Below, piece after piece: positions 22,655 through 33,467 of a DNA stretch of 64,000 bases. The notes beneath the pieces were generated by a model. It saw only the letters and a program-made list of their open reading frames with translations, made no database searches and was not told the origin of the DNA. The position numbers and the translations under genes are program-made. The first letter of the stretch is position 1. Every line of letters begins with the position of its first letter. Origin of the DNA: Orientallactaga sibirica (lineage: Eukaryota; Chordata; Mammalia; Rodentia; Dipodidae); contig JAEOAD010000001.1 in NCBI GenBank assembly GCA_036365145.1, forward strand, positions 99,979,501-100,043,500, written 5' to 3'.

Positions 22655-23095
22655 TGTTCCTAGATATAAGCCTAGAAATGAAAATGGCTATTTGTATATC
22701 TGAAATGTCTATTCATATACTTTGCCCAGTTTTTACATTCTTTTATATTTTTGAGTATTTTATACATGTATACAATGCATTTTGATCCTCCCACTTATCT
22801 CCTTCTCCTTTCCTCTCCCACTGAAACCCTTCTTCCCATCATGTCTTCATCCAATTTTGTGTTAGTTTTTGTGTATATTTGGGGTAAGGTTTTTTGTATA
22901 TAAATATATCCCTACTTTTATTATTTTTCTATTAAGGGCCAATTCCTAAAAGCAGAATTGTTATACCAAAGGATATGAAGGCTTCAAATACTTGCCTCAT
23001 GTTTTCTAAAATGTTTATGCCACTTAAAGCCAATCAGCAAAGTATGTGTTGCCTATCTAAAAACTTTTAACCAATTTCTTCTTAACATAGAAGGA
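22655..23095 (-). mobile_element. Ancient L1M fragment, interrupted
   Basis: The plus strand carries the well-known reverse L1M phrases in order: ATGGCTATTTGTATATCTG...AATGTCTATTCATATACTTTGCCCA, then CCTAAAAGCAGAATTGTTATACCAAAGG. About 160 bp of unrelated pyrimidine-rich DNA splits them. Confidence 0.65.
22742..22905 (-). mobile_element. Young L1 3'-end insert in the L1M
   Basis: Pyrimidine-rich TCCTTCTCCTTTCCTCTCCC and CATCATGTCTTCATCC resemble the reverse L1 3'UTR end at 38880-39000. It sits between the two halves of the L1M. Confidence 0.4.
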
Positions 23096-23109
23096 CTGAG
23101 TTTTGTTTC

Positions 23110-24190
23110 CTGTTCTGTTATTTTACATTGTGTCCATCTCTTTTTTTTCTGGTATGAGTTCAGTTCGAGTTCTGATTTGGTTGATGCTTCCTGGAATTTA
23201 TTCTTACATTTAATCAAGTCTTCATTAAGCTTAATAAATCAGTTATTGAAATATTCCATTTCGTGACTCACCTTCAATTCATTCATATCTCTTGACAGTT
23301 CTAACATTTTCTTCAATGATGTTAAGCCTACTGTCAAAAGCTGAGTGCTCTAAAAGACCATTCTGTTCAATTTCATTGGTACAATTATTATTTTTTTTGA
23401 TGGTTTTATTTCAGTTCAGCAATTCTTTTGGTAAGTGTCTCATTGGTTGTTGGGTTTTCATTTTGGGGTTGAATATCTGTTGATTTCTCTATGATTTCAT
23501 TGTAGGTTCCCATTGTGGGACTAGGTATCCTTAGTGGAGATCTCTCAGTTTTCTGACTTTTGTTGGCTTTTTTGCATTGCGGTTTACCCATCTTGAGGAG
23601 ATGCTTTATTCTATTGAGGAGGAAGCAAGGCTTTGTTCTTGTAGGATCTTTAGTGAGTGTTCTAAGTGTGAACCAGATTGGTATAGTGGTGTGGGATGGG
23701 GTTATAAGCACAGTTATGCAGATTGTGGAGATTGCAGGAGCTCCCTCCTACTCATTCCACTTGAATCACAGGTTGGGGAACAAGGAACCAGGCAGCTGGA
23801 GATCCAGAGGCAAGATACCTGCTGCTACAATGGCCTATGTACCATCTGACTCAGGGGAATAGAGATACTAGTACCCAGACATCAGTCAGGATACCAGAGT
23901 AACAGGCTTGTTCCACAGTCCCCCCACAGGGACCAGGCCTCCCAAAGCCAGGTGCACAAGGACCTACAAGGATTAGGAAATTGGGAGGATCCAGAGAACA
24001 GGGATCTGGCCCACTTACTCCGTGCACTGCACCCTGTGGCACAGGGTATCTGGCAATTGGGGACTCAGGGGCACTTTTATTAGGAAAGCAGAGCAAGAGG
24101 CCTGCTTCTGAAGGAACTCACATCGTCCAAATAGACCCAATCCAGCCATAGGGGGGACCTACTGGGCAATGAGTAAGCTTTGGGTTCACT
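23110..24190 (-). mobile_element. L1 5'UTR and start of ORF1
   Basis: On the minus strand, a GC-richer leader (about 24190 down to 23592) is followed by a reading frame whose Met at 23591 opens MGKPQCKKANKSQKTE. This resembles the basic, Lys-rich N-terminus of L1 ORF1p, the RNA-binding trimeric chaperone. The frame stays open to about 23406; frame-shifted coiled-coil coding sequence continues to about 23110. No ORF2 follows, so the element is 3'-truncated or deleted. Upstream Met codons to 23711 fall in the leader and are probably not used. Confidence 0.72.
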
Positions 24191-24289
24191 AATTTAAATT
24201 AGGATATCTTGTCTGAGAAGTTATTTGCTAGAAAATGAAAAACCCTTCAGTGGCTACTTCCCATGCCAACTGAAATGACATAACTCCCC

Positions 24290-24803
24290 TCTTCCAGAGA
24301 TCATCACTTTCAACTTTTCTTTTGGAGGTATGGGGTCTCATGATACCTCCTCATTCTAGGATAAGATGCTGATGGGATCAGTCTTGTACAGAAAATCCCA
24401 CCTGCTGTGAGTCCAGGATGAAATGGATGTGTCCTATCCAGAAAATAGCATTCCACAGCTCTGCTATGTATCCTCTCCCTCTTACACTCTTTATGTCCCT
24501 CTCCCATGACTTTCCCTGATCCTTGGAGGGTGTGATTTAGATAGCATATATAGGCTGAACAGAAATTAGTTGCTAATTCTTCCTAGCTTTGCCATCTGTG
24601 GATATATGTAAGTGGTTCTACCATTTTCATAAAGAAACATCTGTTCTTGAAGTTGCAAAGAGTACAAATGTATAGGAATAAAAATATGTATTTAAAATGC
24701 AGTGTGATATGCCACCCAATTAACAAAACCACAGTACTGGCTCCCTCCTTAGGGCCTAGATCTCTAGCCTCAGACTTTTGGCCAGATGAACAATATCAGG
24801 TGT

Positions 24804-24837
<34 letters not shown>

Positions 24838-25125
24838 CCTACAGAATAGGCCTCAAATACAATCAGAGAGTAAATGACTACTCCCATAACTCTTCTGTCC
24901 CTGTTGCATCAACAAACACGCCTTGCTTTGCAGGTCAATTGTGAAGTACATAGGATTCACAGATGGTAGGAATATGAGTGCTTTTTCTCCCCCAGCAGCT
25001 TGCTTATCACCTTCTGGCATGAAGAAAGACAGGTGGAAAAGGGTAAGCTTCTAGTTCAGTTCTAGCTTACTTTCTCTCCTTCCTTTATGTGGTGTCTTCA
25101 GCACTAGGGACTTACAAACATACCT
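24290..25125 (-). mobile_element. L1 3'UTR fragment
   Basis: The reverse orientation carries rodent L1 3'UTR landmarks: CCCTGATCCTTGGAGGGTGTG, AGGCCTCAAATACAATCAGAGAG, TTCTCCCCCAGCAGCTTGC and GTGGTGTCTTCAGCACTAGGG. A T-run of about 35 bases at 24803-24837 interrupts it and may be the tail of another insertion. Confidence 0.65.
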
Positions 25126-25829
25126 AGATTCATTGACAAATAAATAAGAATAGGTATTCTTCCAGGAAGCTCAAACTTCATTAATTAGTAGAAGTATAAA
25201 TAAATCCACAAAGAATTATATTGCAGTAAAAAATGTTAAAATTTTTAAAAGGAAAAAATAATCATGAATAAAATATGAGGAAAGGGGTTTACAATTTCAA
25301 GAGAAACCTACTTAAGACCAAGACCTGATGTCTAAGTTTCCACCTGTACATGATTGAGCTTGACAGAATCTCATCATAGATGAGTGAGGGTCCACAAGAC
25401 CCTACACATCCCAGGGTAAATAGTGGGAACTTATGATTTCTCATCATTTATGGTAACTATGGCCTATGAAAGCCTGAACACTGAATTAAGAACTCAGAAA
25501 CATTTCTCCTAGAGAAAATACACAGTTGCTTTATCAGAAAATGTTTGCAATAATTTTATCAACCAAAATATAGCTTGTATTACATATATTTGTCAATATC
25601 TTAATAACATAGTCTGGTCTTATCAATATTAGCTGTTCTTCCACATAATTTTCTGTATAAGACTAAACAGGTACTTATTTTTTAGTATGAGTATTTAAGA
25701 TTTTTTACACAGACTCCTATAATTAGACCAGATATGTCTAGACATGACAACAAAAGCATAAACAAAATAAGAAAGAAGATATTTCATCAAGACAATAATT
25801 TTAAAAAACATTCTTGAAGAATACCATCA
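25126..25829. other. AT-rich DNA, no feature seen
   Basis: Nothing recognised; the last part may already be decayed L1M. Confidence 0.35.
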
Positions 25830-26053
25830 GGGAAATGAAAAATTATTTGTGAAACATATTTGATGAGGGATTTATACACATAAAGCTAAACAACTCATAA
25901 TTAAATGATAAAAGACAATCAAATCAGCACATGGGCAGAGTAAACATTTCAGGTACACAAATGGTCATTTTCATTTCTAGGTTTTTATCTAAGCACAATA
26001 AAATTATATGTATACACAAAAACTGTGTGAATGTTTATAGCAGCATTATTCAT
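25830..26053 (+). mobile_element. Ancient L1M 3' region, part 1
   Basis: Decayed but ordered L1M phrases end with AAAACTGTGTGAATGTTTATAGCAGCATTATTCAT. The element is cut here by a MaLR and continues at 27986. Confidence 0.72.
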
Positions 26054-26252
26054 TGTGGTAGTTTGAGTAGATGTCCCCTAATATATTCAGTATTTTATTA
26101 GTTTTTAGTTTGAATCTGCAGCCACTTAACTGGAGGCAGTGTCACTGGGCGGATCTTAAGGTGTGGTGGTAGGTTTGAAATTTCAATCTAAAGATATGCA
26201 AAGTGTACCTATCTGAAGATCTTGACGTGTGCTGTGCTGTGTGGCTTTTTTG

Positions 26253-26301
<49 letters not shown>

Positions 26302-26444
26302 TGCCTGGTCCTGTGAAAGAAGGCCAGCTTATTCTGCCATTATGGAACTTCCCATGGATCTATAAGCTTCAATAAATATCCCTTCCTCCATAACTTTGCC
26401 TGGTCTGGAAGTTCATCTCAGCAAACCTGAAGCTGTCTGCTACA
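26054..26444 (+). repeat. MaLR 5' LTR
   Basis: 391 bp, TG...CA ends. It contains an expanded (CT)n at about 26256-26301 that the 3' LTR lacks, and AATAAA at about 26371. Confidence 0.92.
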
Positions 26445-26449
26445 GAAGT

Positions 26450-26467
26450 TGGTACCAGAAGTGGGGT
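26450..26467 (+). other. Primer binding site, tRNA-Leu type
   Basis: TGGTACCAGAAGTGGGGT lies 5 bases after the 5' LTR. ERVL-type elements use a leucine tRNA primer with a site of this form (TGGTACCAGGAGTGGGG). Confidence 0.7.
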
Positions 26468-26470
26468 GTG

Positions 26471-26646
26471 ATGAAGCTGACCATGTGGATTTTGGTCTTT
26501 TGGAACCTTAGTATTGGAGGAATGGGCATGGACTTGATGCTTGCAACTAAAGATGTCTTCTGGACTGGTAAGCCAACTTTTATGGACTACTCTGATGAAA
26601 GTTTGAGAATGCTAAGTGCAGACAGTATTGTGAGGCTTGGTTTATG
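26471..26646 (+). pseudogene. Short MaLR internal reading frame
   Basis: About 58 codons following the primer site, containing FWNL and GGMGMDL and FMDYSDESLRMLSA, shared with the frames at 55451 and 56994. It shows no recognised protein domain, and function is unknown. It ends earlier than the younger copies because of changes near 26630. Confidence 0.5.
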
Positions 26647-27630
26647 AACTTTCTAAAGGGAAGGAAAGATTTCAGAGGACTTTGTTGGAACTAGGATACT
26701 GGCATAATGGGTGGCTGCATTCTGCTGCTCAGGCCCAGAGATTTGATCAATATTAAATTGGTAATGGACTGATGTTCTTAGCTAAAGATATTGGACTGAA
26801 AGATAAGATTTTAACTTGGAAAAGTTAAAGCAAGTTAAAATTACAGGCACTGAGACTGGTTTTAGGTTGCTGAAGCTGCTATTGTGAAATACAATAAGCA
26901 ATCGTAAGTAAGATAGCCCAACTGCTTTATATTAAAACAATAGAGAGGATGCCTGAGGAAAGACTATGATAGAAATGCAAACTCTTTTGTGAAGAAGTTG
27001 AGTGGAGAAGGAACCTGTTTTTCAAGGTTACAATTTATTTTGTCCCTGAATTAATAATATAGCTGTGTCCTGCATATCTCGTACAAGGTTTGGAAGCATG
27101 AAAAATGCATGAAGTTGGTCAAGAAGTGCACATGGTTCCAGGAGCCACTGCAGAAATGAGGCATGAGGCAGTGTGTGATGCCGTGCTAGGCTGAAGTGCC
27201 TTTGGAAGATGGACAGTGGTTTGCATGGAGACCTGAAGACAGTTTGGATATACCAGGACTGTTCAAGGGCTACCATGGAGTGCAGTATTGGCCTGGGATG
27301 GAAGTTTTCCCTGGCTACTCTGCTCAGCTGGAGGGGTGGAATTGGAAAACCTGGAGACTGTCAGTGTCTGGTTATATTGAACTTGAACTGCAGAAGTTTG
27401 ATGATAGCTGATGGTGGTTGACTTTGCATTTTTCTAGTCTCTCCTTGCTGTGCCTTATACCAGTTGAAAATGTTTACTCTGTGTCTTTATATGCTGAAAG
27501 TATTTAACTTGTTTGACTTTATAGGACTCACTATCTTAAGCTAGTCAATACTATGGGGACCTTTGAAATTGGACTGAGTACGATTTACAATGTGTGATGG
27601 TTCTAAATCTATTGGGGACCAGGGGTGGAA

Positions 27631-27985
27631 TGTGGTAGTTTGAATAGATGGCACCCAATCAATTCAGTGTTTTATTAATGTTTAGTTTGCATCTGCAGCC
27701 ATCTGGCTGGTGGCAGTATCACTGGGTAGATCTTAAAGAGTGGTGGTGGGTTTGAGATTTCAATCTAAAGATATGTAAAGTATGCCTAGCAGGAGGTCCT
27801 GAAGAGTGCTGTTCTGTGTGGCTGTTTTGGCTTTCTCTGTCTTACCTGGTTTTGTGAAAGCAGGCCAGCTTCTTATGCCATTATGGAACTTCCCCTGGAT
27901 CTGTAAGCTTCAATACATATCCCTTCCTCCATAACTGTGCCTGGTCTGAAAGTTCATCTCAGCGAACCTGAAGCTGTCTGCTACA
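27631..27985 (+). repeat. MaLR 3' LTR
   Basis: 355 bp, preceded by the purine-rich tract GGGGACCAGGGGTGGAA. The polyadenylation signal is changed to AATACA at about 27912. Confidence 0.92.
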
Positions 27986-28430
27986 TTCATAATAGTCAAA
28001 TAGTGGGAAGATCTCAAATGATCATCAATAGATATACAAATGAAACATGATATATTAATAAAAGGCAATGTTATTAAATCTTAATATGACACAACATCAG
28101 TAAACTTTGACAAAAATATGGTAGGTGAATTAGGCTGACTGCAGAAGCCTATTGTGATTCCACATATGGAAGTCCAGAAACAGGAAGTCTACAGTAGCAG
28201 AAAATAGATTAGAAGTTATGTGAGGTAATGGGTACATGTAGGAGGAAAGAAAAGTTCAGATCTGAAGGATACAGGATTTCTTTCTGAGATTTTAAGAATG
28301 GTCTAAGTCATGGTGGTGGTATGGAAATCATCTCTGCTCTCATTACACTTAAAACATCAGACAAGTGAATTATATCCCACCTGACCTATATCATGAAAAA
28401 TCTATCTTCTAAAAATGAAGGAACGAAACC
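27986..28430 (+). mobile_element. Ancient L1M 3' region, part 2
   Basis: Resumes TTCATAATAGTCAAATAGTGG and continues with ATTCCACATATGGAAGTCC, AGATCTGAAGGATAC and TGGTGGTGGTATGG-like phrases of the L1M 3' end. Confidence 0.72.
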
Positions 28431-28591
28431 TCTGAAGAATAGACTTGGTTGATAACATTTCAATATGGGTCTTGTTGGGTTGGTACAGCAAGGCTACCCA
28501 GAAAAAAAAAAAATCCACAAATAATGCAAAAACCCTGAGAGCTCATTTTGTTGTTTGGTATGGATTAAAACTGGTGTTAAATTATTAAAGT

Positions 28592-28795
28592 AGGACTGGA
28601 AAGATGGCTTAGCAGTTAAGGCCCTTGCTTGTGAAGCCTTAGGACCCAGGATAGATACCCAAGTATCCATGTAAGCCAGATGCACTTGGTAGTTTACAAT
28701 GGCTGGAGGCCTTGGTGTTCACATTCTTTCGCTCTCTTTTTTTCTCTCTCTCTGTGTCTCATAAATAAATAAATATATTTTAAAAATATATATTA
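28592..28795 (+). mobile_element. tRNA-derived SINE
   Basis: GGACTGGAAAGATGGCTTAGC head; part of the 3' body is missing after GCCAGATGCACTTGG. Confidence 0.85.
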
Positions 28796-29936
28796 AAATA
28801 CCAAAAATGAGAAAATGAGTATGCATTTGATATTAAACAGGAAAAATGGAATTGATGTAAAATTTAAAGAAGCAATCACTCTCAGGGTCATGTGACTGTC
28901 TGGTCAATATTTGCAAGACCTTGAAAGTGAATGCTGTTCAAATCCTCAGAATATACATACTGTCACCTTGCTTCTGATGCTCTGGCCCTATTCTCCTGAT
29001 GACATCTAGAAATTTCACTCAGAGGAAAGCCCAACGTCCACCAAATTTGTGGATAGAAGCAAGTTTCTTAACTTCCTTTGGCCTTAGCTTGGCCAGTTAT
29101 AAAATGAGATTCATGCTGTATACTTCAAAATGTTATTCTGGCCTATTAATTTTATGAGATTACAACCATGAAGTTCCCACAAAAAAAAGGCCAAGGGATT
29201 TAGAAGCACTCCATGCCTGGCAAGTCTTCTTCTAATGCCTTTAAAAAAAGGGTTATGTGGCTCCCTTGGTAACAAAATCAGACTTTTACAAGTACAGCTC
29301 CATTATTTGAGACATAAATCTTTTTACCACTTGGCCCAAACCTACTTCTCTAGCCTCATTTCCTTATATTGTAATTTCCCACAGGCCTCTGGGCTTCAGG
29401 CAAACTATAACTTACACCCTTCTCAGAGTGTGTAATATTACTTTTTTATAACTTGTGTCTTTCTGAACTTACTGTTCTTGTGATATGTACTGTCTATTCC
29501 TGTTTGTTCCCCTAGAAATTCCAATTCATCCTACTGTTCTATGAAATTGGGATCTCCATTGTAAAGCTTTACCCCATGTACTTGGGGATAATTAATTGTC
29601 ATACTTTCCTTTATTCCATAATGATTTGTTGATATTTTATGAATTTAGTTAATATTTTATGCTATGTCTTGTGTTATGGTTATATCATTTTACAGTCCCT
29701 CTATATGATTACAACACACTACATCATTTTGAAAGTAGAAGAGTTTTATTTTTTAATTTTTTATAACTCCAACAAGCCTTAGTACTATCATTATAGAGTT
29801 TATATCCATTTCTATTTATTCAACCATAATTACTTGTGAGCTTCTAGATGATGTACCTTTTGCACTTGGATAGACATTTGTAACTAGTCAGCATCAAAGA
29901 AAATACAATCAAACAATGGATTAAGTCAGAAGCTGT
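28796..29936. other. Unique AT-rich DNA
   Basis: No gene or repeat recognised; a 66-codon frame at 29235 has no motif. Confidence 0.4.
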
Positions 29937-30268
29937 ATTCCTTACTCTTTTTGATGTGACCAAATACATGACAAAAAGTAACCTAAGAAGGAAGGGTGAT
30001 ATTCAGACAGTTACAGGGCATAGAGTCCATGACAAGGAAGCTGTGCTGACAGGATCAGGAGGTGGTTGCTCTATATAGCAATCACAATCAGGAAGCAAAG
30101 AAAAAGAACAGAATTTGGGACCTGGACTGTAAACTTCAAGGCCGATCCACAGTGATCTACTTCCTCCTCCAAGGCTCTAGCTTCTAATGATTCCACCACC
30201 AGCCACAGACCAAGTGGTCCAACACATGAGTCTATAGGGGACATTTCATATTTAAACCAACAAAAAAC
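29937..30268 (-). mobile_element. ERVL-MaLR LTR
   Basis: The minus strand begins AAATATGAAATGTCCCCTAT then AGACTCATGTGTTGGACC and ends ...TAGGTTACTTTTTGTCATG...GGTCACATC, the order expected of a rodent MaLR LTR. TSD not clear. Confidence 0.7.
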
Positions 30269-30429
30269 AAATATTGTAACTCTTGTATTTATACCATTGT
30301 ATTCATGTCTTTAAAATGAAGACATTAAGAAATTCAACCTCATTAAGGTACATTTTTATCATTTTCTTTAATTTTTATAAATACAACTCAACACTGTTCT
30401 ACATTATACACTGTATAATAAGTTTTTCT

Positions 30430-30656
30430 TTATATATTTATTTATTAATTTGAGAAGGAGGTAGAGGGAGCGAGAGAGGTAGGGGGAGAGAGAGAGGGAG
30501 AGAATGGCTATGCCAGGGTCTCTAGCCACCGCAAACGTATGTCAGATGCATGTGCCACTTTTTTGCATCTGGTTTATGTGGGTCCTAGGGAATAAAACTT
30601 GGGTCCTTTGGCTTTGCAGGTAATTGCCTTCACCACTAAGACATCTCTCCTCCCCT
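30430..30656 (-). mobile_element. tRNA-derived SINE
   Basis: Minus-strand copy with GA-rich 3' end (30450-30505) and ACTAAGACATCTCTCC head at about 30636. Confidence 0.88.
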
Positions 30657-30905
30657 TTTCTCTTTTTAAAAACATTTTTACTGACAACTTCAATAAATAT
30701 AAACATTATATCATGATCATAGTCTCTTCCCACACTCTCTTTTCTTCCCAATGCCTCCTCCACTGAATCCCTTCTTTTTGCAACTAGTCTCTCTTCTATT
30801 CTTATGTAATTATCTTTTTCTCCTGTTATGCATTACTTGTGTATGTAGCATCAGTCACTGTGAAGTCATGACTAACAGGACCACCTTATGTCTAGAAAAC
30901 AGTAC
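30657..30905 (-). mobile_element. L1 3'UTR end fragment
   Basis: Reverse orientation, diverged relative of 38880-39090: TTCCCACACTCTCTTTTCTTCC..., GTGTATGTAGCATCAGTCACTGTGAAGTCATG. Confidence 0.6.
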
Positions 30906-31388
30906 TCACTAAGACACATTTTTAATGGTAAAATAATGTGAAGATTTTAGTTGCCATTTCACAAAAGATCACTTGTCTTGTGTATAGCATCACTTAATTT
31001 GGTAAAACTATAATTTATATGTACTTAAATATATATGTTAATATTTATGAAATAATGAATATATAATGTGTACAAAAATAGTAATATTAGTCAGTGCTAT
31101 AATTTAAAGGGTTGAAATAACATTATGGCTTGTAGATAGTACTGATGGAAGTCTACATTGACAATGTGTGGCTTGAGAACATACGGGTTGTAAACAAAGA
31201 ATGAAGAGTGATTTGAAAATAGGTAAGATGCAGAAAGGCAGTAGTCTTTGCCCATTAGTTCAACTGTAGAATATTATACAATTAACAAATTTCTATTAAG
31301 ACTCAGAGATGTTATAATTTATATTGTGATGGAAATAAAAACAAAAGTCCCAGATGAGTAATGAAAAGACTCTTATAAAGAAATTAGA
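30906..31388. other. AT-rich unique DNA
   Basis: No feature recognised. Confidence 0.4.
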
Positions 31389-31601
31389 GGGGGCTGGAGA
31401 GATGGCTTAGTAGTTAAGGCATTTGCCTGCAAAGCCAAAGGATCCCACTTCAACATTCTAGGACCTATGTAAGCCAGAAGCACAACAGGGTGCATTCATC
31501 TGGAGTTCCTTTGCAGTGGCTGGAGGCCCTGGTGCACCCATTCTCTCACTCTGCCTCTTTCTGTCTCTTAAATAAATAAAAATATATATATTTAAAAAAA
31601 G
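31389..31601 (+). mobile_element. tRNA-derived SINE, well preserved
   Basis: GGGGCTGGAGAGATGGCTTAG head; complete to TTAAATAAATAAAAATATAT. Confidence 0.93.
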
Positions 31602-31965
31602 AAATCAGAGGTGATTAATATCTATATGGAGTAGGAAATAAGGTTAGAGAGTTTTTTCAGTGAGAAGATATAGATCCCAAGAAGTAATGGCTTGAGAAAT
31701 AGAAGCCTAAACTAGAACCAAGGTAGCCTATGATTTGTAATCTGTAGGCACATTGCAGTCTCTCCTCTACTTACTCTTTAGTTTAAAAGAAGTCTCTACA
31801 TTCACTTCTAGTTGGTAAAAAATAGTAATTTTGCCTCTAGTTTCTGTGACTTTCTAATAACATTTCTGAATATGAATAGATTTCCTAAAATGTGCATGCA
31901 AATCACAAGGCCAGCTGCCATAGAAAACTTTCCATGTTTAAGTGAGATTTCTTCCCTACATTAAT
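31602..31965. other. Unique DNA
   Basis: Nothing recognised. Confidence 0.4.
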
Positions 31966-32213
31966 TGATTATGGTTATTTGAATGTTCTCTATAGACTCA
32001 TTTGTTGCAAAATTTAATCCCACATTTGTAATACTGTTCTGGAAGGTTGGTAAAACTTTAGCAGATAGAGGATCACTGAAGGAAGTATGTCACTGGGGGC
32101 ATCCTTAATGTTTTATAACATGGCCCCACCTTCTATTCTCCCTATATATCTGTTTTTCTCTCTCTCCTTCCTTTCTCTTGGTGTGATATAGGATTCCAGC
32201 TCTTTTTCCTACT
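31966..32213 (+). mobile_element. ERVL-MaLR LTR, 5' part
   Basis: TGATTATGGTTATTTGAATG start, GTCACTGGGGGCATCCTTA and GGATTCCAGCTC are MaLR LTR landmarks. A SINE at 32214 interrupts or replaces the 3' part. Confidence 0.6.
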
Positions 32214-32456
32214 ATAGCTGGGAGATGACTTAGTGGTTAAAGCACTTACCTGTGAAGCCCAAGAACTCATTTGAATCCGTAGGTCTCACATAACAAGAAG
32301 CAAAGTGATGGAAGCATGCACTGTCGCACATGCACACAAGGGGGCACAGCGTGTGTATGGAGTTCATTCCCAGTGGCTGAAAGGCCTGGCATGCCCATTT
32401 CCTCTCTTTCTTTGCCTCTTTCTCTCTCTCAAAAATAAAATAAAATAAAAACAGAA
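32214..32456 (+). mobile_element. tRNA-derived SINE, long subfamily
   Basis: GCTGGGAGATGACTTAGTGG head and an internal long segment with ACACAAGGGGGCACAGC. Tail AAAATAAAATAAAATAAA. Confidence 0.88.
32334..32347 (+). promoter_or_regulatory. CTCF-like core motif inside SINE
   Basis: ACACAAGGGGGCAC, one base off CCACAAGGGGGCAC. Confidence 0.35.
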
Positions 32457-32572
32457 GTCAAAATTATCCCTTACTATCTTCCCATTCCCTTCTTCCATGT
32501 TTCCTGAGCCTTGGTATGTGTATTATAAAAGTATTTTAGTGTTGTGCTCTCAGCAGCTTTTATTTTTCTGCT

Positions 32573-32770
32573 TTGATATGTCCTCAGTGTCTGTCAACAT
32601 ACTCTATGGTAAACACCAGTAACTCCACTGAGAAGACCCCTCAGTGGAATGGAGGTGGGGGTGGGAGACATAAAAGGATAATAATATTAGGGAGTGGGAC
32701 CAACACAGGATTTGTCCATACAGTAATATTTTATTTCCATTTAATAAAAAATAAATGATAAAAATAAATG
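32573..32770 (+). mobile_element. L1 3'UTR terminal fragment
   Basis: CCACTGAGAAGACCCCTCAGTGGAATGGAGG and GGGACCAACACAGG match the last block of the L1 tails at 14.5, 20.5 and 51.7 kb. Confidence 0.65.
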
Positions 32771-32811
32771 AAAAACATAATTCATTAAAAAGTAAAAATA
32801 ACAAACATTTT

Positions 32812-32899
32812 TTTTTTTTTTTGGAAAAACATAATTCACTCTGGTCCAGGCTGACCTGGAAAAAATAGTCTCAGGGTGGCCATTTTTTTTTTTTTTTAT
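32812..32899 (-). mobile_element. B1 fragment
   Basis: T-run then ACTCTGGTCCAGGCTGACCT...AGTCTCAGGGTGGCC, reverse B1 middle part; a second T-run follows. Confidence 0.65.
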
Positions 32900-33267
32900 T
32901 CTCAAGTTCCTACTAACTGGTCTGGCATTTTTCCCAAGGATGAGAAAGTAACTGAAAAATAAATCAATAATTAAATAAATAAAGAGTCAGAAACTATATA
33001 ACTGCTAAAGAAGATTGTTTGTTAGACTATTTAATGAAAATATAAATTTTCTGATTCTCTATGCCTAATTTTAATGTACAAACAAGGTTGCTCTAAATCT
33101 TCTCAATTCTCTCCTATAAATATATGAATAATTGTTCTGCTGCCATATTTTTGCATAACTTTGCAAACCACATATATGAATATGCAAACTATATACTCAA
33201 TCACACCCAAATTCCCAAGGTTTTTCTTTTTTAAATTTTTTTTGAAGCAAGCCCAACAGACTGGCCT
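32900..33267. other. AT-rich DNA, no feature seen
   Basis: Nothing recognised. Confidence 0.35.
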
Positions 33268-33467
33268 TTTTTATGAGAGAGAAAGAGAGCGAGAATTGGC
33301 ACATCATGGCCTCTAACTGCTGCATTTGACTCCAGACACATATGCCACCTTCTGTGCATGTGCATTACCTTGTGTGTCTGGCTTATTTGGGACCTGGAGA
33401 GTCAAACATGGACCCTTAGGCTTTGCAGGCAAGCACCTTGACTGCTAAGTCATCTCTCCAGCCCCCT
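33268..33467 (-). mobile_element. tRNA-derived SINE
   Basis: Head on the plus strand as ACTGCTAAGTCATCTCTCCAG; an extra internal segment TGCATGTGCATTACCTTGTG suggests an intermediate subfamily. Confidence 0.87.

Larger units (their letters stand above)
26054..27985 (+). mobile_element. Complete ERVL-MaLR element (LTR-int-LTR)
   Basis: 1932 bp: 5' LTR 26054-26444, internal 26445-27630, 3' LTR 27631-27985. The TSD is TTCAT (26049-26053 and 27986-27990). Both LTRs start TGTGGTAGTTTGAATAGATG-like and end CTGAAGCTGTCTGCTACA; they differ at many positions, so the insertion is older than the one at 55 kb. The internal part is largely non-coding, as usual for MaLR, with one short frame after the primer site. 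Confidence 0.92.

Noticed and set aside
31389..31460. Functional tRNA gene in SINE heads
   Set aside because: Box A and box B-like strings are present but the acceptor and anticodon stems do not form, and about 30 copies with A-rich tails show a retroposon.
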